From contig CAMIME010000008.1 of the NCBI GenBank assembly GCA_946221035.1, forward strand, positions 1 through 64,000: DNA of 64,000 nucleotides, in the 5' to 3' direction. Position 1 is the first letter of the stretch. The number at the start of each line of letters is the position of its first letter. Origin of the DNA: an uncultured Campylobacter sp. (GTDB lineage Bacteria > Actinomycetota > Actinomycetes > Mycobacteriales > Mycobacteriaceae). This document shows, one piece after another, positions 57,858 through 64,000 of the stretch. The notes beneath the pieces were generated by a model. It was not told the DNA's origin, did no database searches, and saw only the letters and a list, made by a program, of their open reading frames with translations. Both the position numbers and the translations under genes were made by a program.

Positions 57858-59779
57858 TACAGCTGAACCGGGTAGTCCTTGTGCTCGATCTGAGGATCGA
57901 TGCGGTGCTCCACGAAGATGCCGTGCCAGATCATGAACGCCAGCACCGTCCACAGGCGGCGGGAGTGATCGGACACACCGTCGCGGTGCTCCTTCAGCAT
58001 CTCCAGGACCTGGTCCTTGGCAAAAATGTCGTCGGTCTGGGACTCGCGGATAGTGTCCTGCGCCCAGCCGTAAAGCTCGTCGCCGGCTAGCCAGTGGCGC
58101 ATGGGCACCGGGAAGCCGAGCTTCTTGCGGTGCAGCACGTGCGGCGGGACGATCTGTTCCATCGCCTTGCGCAGCGCGTACTTGGTGGTGCCGTTGGCAA
58201 TTTTCAAGTGCGACGGCACCGTCTGCGCGACCTCGAAGACTTCCTTATCCAGGAAGGGAACGCGCAGCTCGAGGGAGTTGGCCATGTTCATCTTGTCGGC
58301 CTTGACCAGGATGTCGCCGCGCATCCAGGTGAACAGGTCCAGGTTCTGCATGCGGGCCACCGGATCCATCTCAGTGGAGGCGTCGTAGATCGGAGCGGTG
58401 ACCTCGCGGTGGTCCCACTCCGGCTTCGCCCAGGGCAGCACCCGCTGCAACTGCGTCCAGTTGAAGGATCGGGCGTTGCCGTAGTAGCGCTCCTCCATCG
58501 GGGTGGTGCCGCGTTCGAGCAGGCTCTTGCCCTTCACACCATCCGGCAGCACGCGGCTCAAGCGGTTCAGGCCGCGGTTGAGCGCACCCGGCAACTTCTC
58601 AAAGGGGGCGAGCGAGAGCGGCTCCTTGTAAATGGTGTAGCCGCCGAACAGCTCATCCGCGCCCTCTCCGGAGAGCACGACCTTCACATGCTTGCGCGCC
58701 TCCTGCGCCACGAAGAACAGCGGCACCAGCGAGGGATCAGCCACCGGGTCATCCAGGTACCACATGATCTTCGGAATCGCGTCCGCGTACTCCTCCGGGG
58801 ACACGATCTTCACAATATGCTCCACACCGATCGCGGCGGCTGACTCCGCGGCCACGTCCACCTCGGAATAGCCCTCGCGCTCAAAACCGGTCGTGAAGGT
58901 CAGCAGGTCCGGGTTGTGTCGCTTCGCCAGCGCGGCAATCGCCGTGGAGTCGATGCCGCCGGAGAGGAAGGAACCTACGGTGACGTCGGCACGCATATGC
59001 TTTTCGACGGAATCTTCCAACGCGCGGGCAATCCGGTCAAAGAGCTTCTGCTCGTGGCCCTTCACCACCTGGGTGGGGCGGAAGGTGGGCTTGAAGTAGC
59101 GGTCCGAGTGGACTTCGCCGCCCGGTTTGAGCGTGACCGTGCAGCCCGATTCGACGCGCCGAATTTCGGCGTGCAGGCTCTCCGGTTCCGGCACGTACTG
59201 CAGGTCGACGTAGTGCTCGATCGCACGGCGGTCAAGCTCCAGGCCGAGACCGAGCTCGCCCGCCATCTCCAGAATCGACTTCTTCTCGGAGGCGAAGACG
59301 GTGCCCTTCTCCGTGGTGGCGTAGAAGAGCGGCTTGATGCCGAACTGGTCGCGGGCCGCGAACATCGTGCGCGTTTCCGTGTCCCAAATGACGAAGGCGA
59401 ACATGCCGCGCAGGTGCTCGACCACGTTTGCTCCCCAGTGGTGGTAGCCCACCACGATCGGCTCGCCGTCGCCTTCGGTATTGAAGGTGTAGCCAGCGGC
59501 GGCGAGCTCCTCGCGCAGCTCGACGTAGTTGTATATCTCGCCGTTGAAGGTCAGCGCGTAACGCTCGGGATTGTCGGCCGGGCCCCAGCGCAGCGGTTGA
59601 TGGGAATGCTCGAGGTCGATGATTGCGAGCCGGTTGAACCCGAACACGGCATCATCGTCGTTCCACGTCCCGGCCGCATCGGGTCCGCGGTGGTACATAC
59701 ACGGTAGAGCGCGCTCGGCAGCGGCGACGTAGTTCTGGGCGTCCGAGTTGGCTGCCAGCATGGCTAAAAGGCCGCACAT
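57857..59779 (-). CDS. ltsA: Asparagine synthase-like amidotransferase, probable LtsA
   Basis: 640 aa from ATG 59779. N-terminal glutaminase with nucleophile Cys2 (MCGLLAML) and FNGEIYNY; C-terminal synthetase with the PP-loop FLSGGIDSTA and SGEGADELFGGY. In C. glutamicum the protein at this position next to ctaC is LtsA, which amidates meso-diaminopimelate of peptidoglycan and affects lysozyme resistance; this identity rests on synteny, and plain asparagine synthetase B is the alternative. AGGAGAGG lies 10-12 nt upstream behind a TATATA -10. A longer frame extending through ctaC is antisense and false. Confidence 0.85.
   Translation of the reverse strand: MCGLLAMLAANSDAQNYVAAAERALPCMYHRGPDAAGTWNDDDAVFGFNRLAIIDLEHSHQPLRWGPADNPERYALTFNGEIYNYVELREELAAAGYTFNTEGDGEPIVVGYHHWGANVVEHLRGMFAFVIWDTETRTMFAARDQFGIKPLFYATTEKGTVFASEKKSILEMAGELGLGLELDRRAIEHYVDLQYVPEPESLHAEIRRVESGCTVTLKPGGEVHSDRYFKPTFRPTQVVKGHEQKLFDRIARALEDSVEKHMRADVTVGSFLSGGIDSTAIAALAKRHNPDLLTFTTGFEREGYSEVDVAAESAAAIGVEHIVKIVSPEEYADAIPKIMWYLDDPVADPSLVPLFFVAQEARKHVKVVLSGEGADELFGGYTIYKEPLSLAPFEKLPGALNRGLNRLSRVLPDGVKGKSLLERGTTPMEERYYGNARSFNWTQLQRVLPWAKPEWDHREVTAPIYDASTEMDPVARMQNLDLFTWMRGDILVKADKMNMANSLELRVPFLDKEVFEVAQTVPSHLKIANGTTKYALRKAMEQIVPPHVLHRKKLGFPVPMRHWLAGDELYGWAQDTIRESQTDDIFAKDQVLEMLKEHRDGVSDHSRRLWTVLAFMIWHGIFVEHRIDPQIEHKDYPVQL
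58992..59014 (-). repeat. Dispersed motif-like copy in ltsA
   Basis: On the minus strand: GATTCCGTCGAAAAGCATAT followed by GCG, encoding SVEKHMRAD. This peptide is a normal part of the family just before the PP-loop, so the match may be coincidental. Confidence 0.25.
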
Positions 59780-60199
59780 CGTTGTCGAAACCTCTCCTAT
59801 ATATAAGGTGCGTCCGGATTTCGTTCCGGACGCCTTGGCGTAGCTTTCAACAATAGGGTTTCGGCCGCGCTGCGGGCGAACCGGACTCACCGCCAGCACC
59901 TCCACCTTTTGCCGTGCCCCATAAGGGGGCCAACTAATGGATGAATAACCCGCACGGGATCGGCTGGCGCAAACTGACTTCCCACCCCGGGTCACGGAAG
60001 CCCCAGCACGGGGATCATGTTTGGAGGGAAAACGGCTCCCGGTGCCAGGGCAGGGGGCCCAGCAAAGGGGCATCTGGCGGAGATTCCAACGAGCTGCGCC
60101 GATTGAACTATTCTGACCACGTAGGAATGTTCTGGCACCGGTATGCGCCGACGCTTGGAATATTCGGTAGATGAAGTGTGGACAGGAAGGCAGACACAC
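59780..60199. other. 420-bp divergent region between ltsA and ctaC
   Basis: No convincing gene. It contains the ltsA -10 (TATATA, about 59798-59804), the 59810-59833 hairpin, further GC hairpins (GCCCC/GGGGGC about 59916, CCCC/GGGG about 60003), and the ctaC ribosome site AGGAAGG (60183-60189). A 77-codon frame at 59941 has no ribosome site and an unlikely composition. Confidence 0.6.
59810..59833. promoter_or_regulatory. Perfect 9-bp inverted repeat at the ltsA promoter
   Basis: GCGTCCGGA (59810-59818) and TCCGGACGC (59825-59833) around 6 bp, directly upstream of the ltsA -10. It covers the spacer and -35 region, so operator function is plausible; no U-tract suggests a terminator. Confidence 0.6.
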
Positions 60200-61294
60200 G
60201 TGGATAAGGAAGTAAACCGCGGCTTCGCCAAAAAGCTTGGCGTCGCGGGCTCGCTCCTGCTTGGCAGCTTCGCGCTCACCGGTTGCGATGTCGCAGCGCC
60301 GGACGGGCTCGCTCGCGTGCTGGACATGGGCTGGCCCGACCCGGTCACCCCGGAAGGCACCCAGATGTACAACTTCTGGGTTTGGGTGTGGTTGGCCGCA
60401 TGGATCATCGGCTTCATCATGTGGGGCCTGTTCATCATGGCGATTGTTCGTTGGAACGGGAAGGCTCGCAAGAAGCAAGGGGCAGGCGAGTTCCCGAAGC
60501 AGCTGCAGTACAACGTTCCGCTCGAGCTCATGCTGACGGTCGTGCCCATCGTCATCGTCATGGTCCTGTTCTTCTTCACCGTCCAGGCCCAGACCCGCAC
60601 GACGGCGCTGGATAAGGACCCGAAGGTCACGGTTGATGTCACCGGCTACCAGTGGAACTGGAAGTTCGGCTACGCAGAGGTGGACGGCGAGTTCACCGAC
60701 AATGGCCAGGCGTACAAGGGAATCGACGAGGAGCGTCAGGCGAACGCGGAGAAGACCAAGCACGACCCGGAAGACATGCACAACGCGAACCCGATTCACG
60801 GCACGTCGATGGGTGACCTGTCTTACCTGAACTTCAACGAGATCGAGACCATTGGCACCACGGAAGAGGTTCCTGTGCTGGTGCTGCCGACCGACACCGC
60901 GATCGAGTTCCGTCTCGCTTCCGGCGATGTGAACCACGCGTTCTGGGTTCCGGAGTTCCTGTTCAAGCGCGACGTGTACGCCCACCCGGAGTCGAACCAG
61001 CAGCAGCGCGCATTCCAGATCGAGAAGATCGAGGAAGAGGGCGCCTTCGTCGGCCGCTGTGCCGAGATGTGCGGTACCTACCACGCAATGATGAACTTCG
61101 AGGTCCGCGCTGTGTCGCCGGAGAAGTTCGCACAGTACATGCAGTTCCGCATCGACAACCCGGAGATCCCGAACTCCGAGGCTCTGCGCGCGATCGGTGA
61201 AGCACCGTACGCTACCTCCACCCGCCCGTTCATCAGTGATCGCCTTGGCACCCGCGACGGCGTGAACACGGTCGACCCGAACCAGAACGTCTAA
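60200..61294 (+). CDS. ctaC: Cytochrome c oxidase subunit II
   Basis: 364 aa from GTG 60200, with AGGAAGG 10 nt upstream. Lipoprotein signal with lipobox LTGC, lipidated C29, then two membrane helices (about 50-75, 95-120) and a CuA domain: HAFWVPEF and CAEMCGTYHAMM carry the copper ligands. Accepts electrons from the cytochrome cc of QcrC in the bc1-aa3 supercomplex. An inserted charged segment (residues about 160-200) in the outer domain is typical of actinobacteria. ctaF follows by 18 bp. Confidence 0.96.
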   Translation: MDKEVNRGFAKKLGVAGSLLLGSFALTGCDVAAPDGLARVLDMGWPDPVTPEGTQMYNFWVWVWLAAWIIGFIMWGLFIMAIVRWNGKARKKQGAGEFPKQLQYNVPLELMLTVVPIVIVMVLFFFTVQAQTRTTALDKDPKVTVDVTGYQWNWKFGYAEVDGEFTDNGQAYKGIDEERQANAEKTKHDPEDMHNANPIHGTSMGDLSYLNFNEIETIGTTEEVPVLVLPTDTAIEFRLASGDVNHAFWVPEFLFKRDVYAHPESNQQQRAFQIEKIEEEGAFVGRCAEMCGTYHAMMNFEVRAVSPEKFAQYMQFRIDNPEIPNSEALRAIGEAPYATSTRPFISDRLGTRDGVNTVDPNQNV

Positions 61295-61312
61295 GAAAGA
61301 GAGAACGTAGCC

Positions 61313-61744
61313 ATGGGAACCGGTTCTAAAGTTTTCTACGCCATCGGCACCTTCCTCGGGCTGATGGGAGTGTTCTACATCCTCGCGACCAGCTGGATCG
61401 GCGAGGACGCCTACCTGTTCGGTGTCGAGTGGATCGGCGCGGTCGGCCTCGTTTTGGCAGCGGTCTTCTCCTTCATGCTCGCTGGGTACCTCAACATCAC
61501 CGAGCGCCGCATGGACATCCTCCCCGAGGATTGGGAAGAGGCGGAGATCGAAGACGGCGCCGGTGTGCTGGGCTTCTTCTCCCCGAGCTCCATTTGGCCG
61601 TTCGCAATGTCTGGCTCGATCATGCTCTTCGGCCTGGGCGTCGCCTTCTGGCAGCTGTGGCTGGTCGCCATCGGCGGCGTGATGCTCGTGTGGACGACCA
61701 CGCAGCTCAACCTGCAGTACGGCATCCCGCGCGAGAAGCACTAA
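61313..61744 (+). CDS. ctaF: Cytochrome c oxidase subunit IV
   Basis: 143 aa with four membrane segments (for example FYAIGTFLGLMGVFYIL and GAVGLVLAAVFSFMLAGYL), matching the small actinobacterial aa3 oxidase subunit. GAGAG precedes the ATG (AAGAAAGAGAG about 8 nt upstream). Co-transcribed with ctaC and ended by an intrinsic terminator. Confidence 0.93.
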   Translation: MGTGSKVFYAIGTFLGLMGVFYILATSWIGEDAYLFGVEWIGAVGLVLAAVFSFMLAGYLNITERRMDILPEDWEEAEIEDGAGVLGFFSPSSIWPFAMSGSIMLFGLGVAFWQLWLVAIGGVMLVWTTTQLNLQYGIPREKH

Positions 61745-61774
61745 CCTGCGGTCTCGCAGCCTTCGCGAGGCAGC

Positions 61775-61806
61775 GCCCCTTTCCTCCTGGGAAGGGGCTT
61801 TTTGCT
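61775..61806 (+). terminator. Intrinsic terminator after ctaF
   Basis: Stem GCCCCTTTCC with GGGAAGGGGC (61775-61784 and 61789-61798), followed by CTTTTTG. It lies 30 bp after the ctaF stop. Confidence 0.85.
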
Positions 61807-61822
61807 TTTCGACGGCCGGGGG
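61793..61822 (-). repeat. Dispersed motif copy overlapping the ctaF terminator
   Basis: On the minus strand: CCCCCGGCCGTCGAAAAGCA followed by AAAAGCCCC. Its right end forms the terminator's 3' arm and U-tract. Confidence 0.55.
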
Positions 61823-62137
61823 TCAATCAAAAGTTGAGGCCCCCGGAAAGGCCCAGCAACGCTTGTGAGATGCAGCACATTCGGGAACCGGGGGCTCGTC
61901 GGTAAGCGGTAGCTCGTTGCGGGTGCCGCGGGGCTCGAGAACGGGCCGGGGGAAGGGCAAACGCAATGACCTGCACCGATGTCCGTCGGATTGGCAGGGT
62001 GAAAAGTTCCCTGTGAACGAAAAAACTTTCTCTGAGCGCGCTATCGGTACATACGTGCAGGTTGTCGGCCAATGTCCAGGAAAATTTCGGGGGTGAGTGA
62101 GATGAATATCAGCTCCGGATGGGGAATAATCACATCC

Positions 62138-62758
62138 GTGACGACCGCAGTAAATAACCAAGAGATGGCGACACCGCAGAATCGTGTTGCTGCGCTGAAC
62201 CGGCCGAACATGGTCAGCGTGGGCACGATCGCGTTCCTCGCCCAGGAATTGATGTTCTTCGCCGGGTTGTTCGCGATGTACTTCACCTCGCGCGCAAACG
62301 GCATGGCAGCAGGGGACTGGGACACCCAGACCGGGCACCTGAATGTCCTGTTCGGGGGCATTATTACGGTGGTGCTCGTTGCGTCCTCCTTCACCTCCCA
62401 GTTCGGCGTGTTCGCGGCAGAGAGGGGTGACGTCTTCGGCCTTCGTAAGTGGTTCACGGTCACGATCGCTTTGGGCGTAATCTTCCTCGGTCTCGTTGCG
62501 TACGAGTGGGCTGAGATGGCGACGCACGGTGTGACCCCGCAGGCCAGCGTGTACGGCTCGGTGTTCTACATCATCACCGGCTTCCACATGCTGCACGTGA
62601 CCGCCGGCATCCTGGCGTTCGTCGTGGTCCTGCTGCGCGTGGCCAAGTCCAAGTTCACCCCGGCCCAGGCAACTGCGGCCATGGTGACGTCCTACTACTG
62701 GCACTTCGTCGATGCCATCTGGATCGGCGTGTTCATCACGATCTACCTCGTCCAGTAG
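62138..62758 (+). CDS. ctaE: Cytochrome c oxidase subunit III
   Basis: 206 aa from GTG 62138 (VTTAVNNQEM), 7 nt after AATAAT, a leaderless GTG; an upstream ATG in frame lies before the promoter. Five membrane helices, with the conserved FLAQELMFFAGLFAMYF and GFHMLHVTAGILAF and YYWHFVDAIWIGVF at the end. Forms the aa3 oxidase with CtaC, CtaD and CtaF. Followed by qcrC after 68 bp, the usual corynebacterial order ctaE-qcrC-qcrA. Confidence 0.95.
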   Translation: MTTAVNNQEMATPQNRVAALNRPNMVSVGTIAFLAQELMFFAGLFAMYFTSRANGMAAGDWDTQTGHLNVLFGGIITVVLVASSFTSQFGVFAAERGDVFGLRKWFTVTIALGVIFLGLVAYEWAEMATHGVTPQASVYGSVFYIITGFHMLHVTAGILAFVVVLLRVAKSKFTPAQATAAMVTSYYWHFVDAIWIGVFITIYLVQ

Positions 62759-62826
62759 TTCGGTCCGCAGGGCTCACCACTGGAGCTCCGAAGACCATCT
62801 AATGCTTAGTTGCTAAAGGGAACACA

Positions 62827-63675
62827 ATGGAAAACACACCCAACAAGAAGCGCCGCGTCCGCAAGACGCAGCGCACCGTGGCCGGCGCGGCCGCGCTGAC
62901 GCTGGGGTTGACCGGTGCGGGCCTGCTCGCATCCGCATTCACCCCGAACGCGCAGGTTGCTTCCGCTCAGCGCGATGAGCAGGCCGTCATCCAGGAGGGC
63001 AAGGACATCTACGACGTCGCTTGCATCACCTGCCATGGCGCGAACCTGCAGGGCGTTGAGGGCCGCGGCCCGTCGCTCATCGGTACCGGCGCGGGCGCCG
63101 TGTACTTCCAGGTCAACTCCGGCCGTATGCCGATGATGTCCAACGACGCACAGGCAGAGCGCAAGCGCCCGCGCTACACCGAGTCCCAGGCCCTCGCGCT
63201 GGCTGCGTACGTCGCAGCCAACGGTGGTGGCCCGGAGCTCGTGTACAACGAGGACGGCACCCTGGCTATGGAGGAGCTTCGCGGCAAGGACTACAACGGT
63301 CAGATCCAGGCAGCCGACGTCGCTCGCGGCGGCGAACTGTTCCGCCTGAACTGCGCGTCTTGCCACAACTTCACCGGCCGCGGCGGTGCGCTGTCGTCCG
63401 GTAAGTACGCCCCGCACCTGGATCCTGCGAACGAGCAGGAGATTTACCAGGCCATGCTCACCGGCCCGCAGAACATGCCGAAGTTCTCCGACCGTCAGCT
63501 GTCGGCGGACGAGAAGAAGGACATCATCGCCTTCATCAAGTCCACGAAGGAAACCCCGAGCCCGGGCGGCTGGTCGCTCGGTGGCCTCGGCCCGGTTTCT
63601 GAAGGTATGGCGATGTGGATCATCGGTATCACCCTTGTCGCTGCCGCTGCTATGTGGATGGGATCCCGCTCATGA
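62827..63675 (+). CDS. qcrC: Dihaem cytochrome cc subunit of the bc1 complex
   Basis: 282 aa. N-terminal membrane anchor/signal (residues 15-40), two c-type haem motifs: CITCH (C66, C69, H70) and CASCH (C176, C179, H180), and a C-terminal membrane helix (about 257-277, MWIIGITLVAAAAMWMG). The two haems replace a soluble cytochrome c and pass electrons straight to CtaC. AAAGGGAA precedes the ATG. Its TGA overlaps the qcrA ATG by 4 bp. Confidence 0.96.
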   Translation: MENTPNKKRRVRKTQRTVAGAAALTLGLTGAGLLASAFTPNAQVASAQRDEQAVIQEGKDIYDVACITCHGANLQGVEGRGPSLIGTGAGAVYFQVNSGRMPMMSNDAQAERKRPRYTESQALALAAYVAANGGGPELVYNEDGTLAMEELRGKDYNGQIQAADVARGGELFRLNCASCHNFTGRGGALSSGKYAPHLDPANEQEIYQAMLTGPQNMPKFSDRQLSADEKKDIIAFIKSTKETPSPGGWSLGGLGPVSEGMAMWIIGITLVAAAAMWMGSRS

Positions 63676-64000
63676 GTGATGTGAAGAAGAATTACACGAC
63701 TGAAGAGCTCGACCGCATGAACAATGCGGAGCTCGCGGCACTTGGTACGGAACTCGACGACGTCACCGTCGCGTACCGCAAGGAACGCTTCCCGGTCAAG
63801 GACGACCCGCGCGAGAAGTCGGCCGAGCGCAACGTGAACGTGTGGCTCGTGCTGTCGATCATCGGCGCGCTCGCGTTTATCGGTATCTACCTGTTTTGGC
63901 CGTGGCAGCCGAAGTTCCACGGCGACGAGGGCCTGTGGACATACACCGCCTACACCCCGCTTCTGGGTCTGACCTCCTGCCTCTCCCTCGGCTCGCTGGG
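63672..64000 (+). CDS. qcrA: Rieske iron-sulfur subunit of the bc1 complex (N-terminal part)
   Basis: Starts at ATG 63672, overlapping the qcrC stop by 4 bp, and runs off the window end. About 109 residues are seen: a charged cytosolic start (MSDVKKNYTTEELDRMNNAE), then a membrane helix at about 58-76 (VWLVLSIIGALAFIGIYLF) and the start of a second. Actinobacterial QcrA has three N-terminal helices before the [2Fe-2S] domain, which lies beyond the window. Confidence 0.88.
   Translation, partial: MSDVKKNYTTEELDRMNNAELAALGTELDDVTVAYRKERFPVKDDPREKSAERNVNVWLVLSIIGALAFIGIYLFWPWQPKFHGDEGLWTYTAYTPLLGLTSCLSLGSL

Larger units (their letters stand above)
61745..62137. other. 393-bp region between ctaF and ctaE
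   Basis: After the ctaF terminator and a dispersed-motif copy there is a GCCCCCGG/CCGGGGGC inverted repeat (61839-61846 and 61888-61895), a degenerate motif copy at 61891-61919 and a small CAGGG/CCCTG hairpin near 62000. A 27-codon frame starting near 62014 (VNEKTFSERAIGTY) has no ribosome site and is not called. AATAAT (62125-62130) is the ctaE -10. Confidence 0.55.

Noticed and set aside
59780..61741. Long minus-strand extension upstream of ltsA through ctaC and ctaF
   Set aside because: The true start MCGLLAML is fixed by the N-terminal nucleophile Cys; the extension is antisense to membrane protein genes.
62014..62096. 27-codon frame VNEKTFSERAIGTY before ctaE
   Set aside because: No ribosome site or promoter at a suitable distance and no sign of a family; too short to support.

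Overview
The window is a high-GC chromosomal stretch from a Corynebacterium. It carries qcrCA with ctaC, ctaF and ctaE, an ltsA-type amidotransferase, an aceE/aceF pyruvate dehydrogenase pair, glnA, glnA2 and glnE, an Rv2228c-type RNase H/phosphatase fusion, and DUF3043, DUF3052 and DUF4191 proteins. From what is known of C. glutamicum, the same backbone order (qcr-cta-ltsA-ilvE-pepA-aceF-lipBA-glnA-thrC-glnE-glnA2-aceE) is expected there. No species is claimed.

Layout. 1-10.2 kb is an accessory-looking start: the end of a serine hydrolase, an AbiE-like HTH/nucleotidyltransferase pair behind a large palindrome, two tandem TRIC channels, a membrane protein of unknown role, a DMT exporter, a semialdehyde dehydrogenase, a stand-alone HTH-nucleotidyltransferase, an acyl carrier protein with a HAD phosphatase, and a secreted anchored protein. 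10.3-16.3 kb has aceE, DUF3052, tRNA-Val(TAC), SURF1, a low-molecular-weight tyrosine phosphatase and a HAD phosphatase. 16.3-21.3 kb is an RNA-metabolism block: Nif3-like protein, zinc-ribbon protein, RNase H/phosphatase, RNase P RNA and an RNB exonuclease. 21.2-30.7 kb has a degenerate galactokinase-like protein, a CYTH-CHAD protein, the glnA2-glnE operon and thrC. 30.7-34.9 kb has a membrane-tethered protease, a Nudix hydrolase, a VIT-family transporter and a TDT transporter. 35.0-36.8 kb is an AT-richer island with a PIN toxin-like pair and a frameshifted gene remnant. 36.8-51.4 kb has glnA, RDD, a ThrE-type exporter, DUF4191, lipA, lipB, gcvH, gcvT, gcvP, dihydroxyacetone kinase and aceF. 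51.5-64.0 kb has pepA, ilvE, cobT, DUF3043, an A-type Fe-S carrier, an S41 peptidase, asnB/ltsA, ctaC, ctaF, ctaE, qcrC and the start of qcrA.

How the genes work together. LipA and LipB make the lipoyl groups needed by GcvH and the three lipoyl domains of AceF. GcvPTH cleaves glycine to feed one-carbon metabolism. GlnE adenylylates GlnA at a Tyr that is visible in GlnA and absent from GlnA2. SURF1, CtaC, CtaF, CtaE and QcrCA belong to the bc1-aa3 respiratory branch.

Two themes run through the window. First, at least 22 start codons, several of them GTG, sit 6-8 nt after a -10 hexamer and lack a Shine-Dalgarno, so many mRNAs are probably leaderless; this decided many starts. Second, a dispersed motif of about 25-30 nt, roughly CGGAGYCGTCGATAAGCAAT plus TGCTCCT, recurs some 15-20 times on both strands, in linkers, at gene ends and next to terminators. 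It is not explained by any gene and is the most unusual signal here. No insertion sequence, prophage or CRISPR array was seen.
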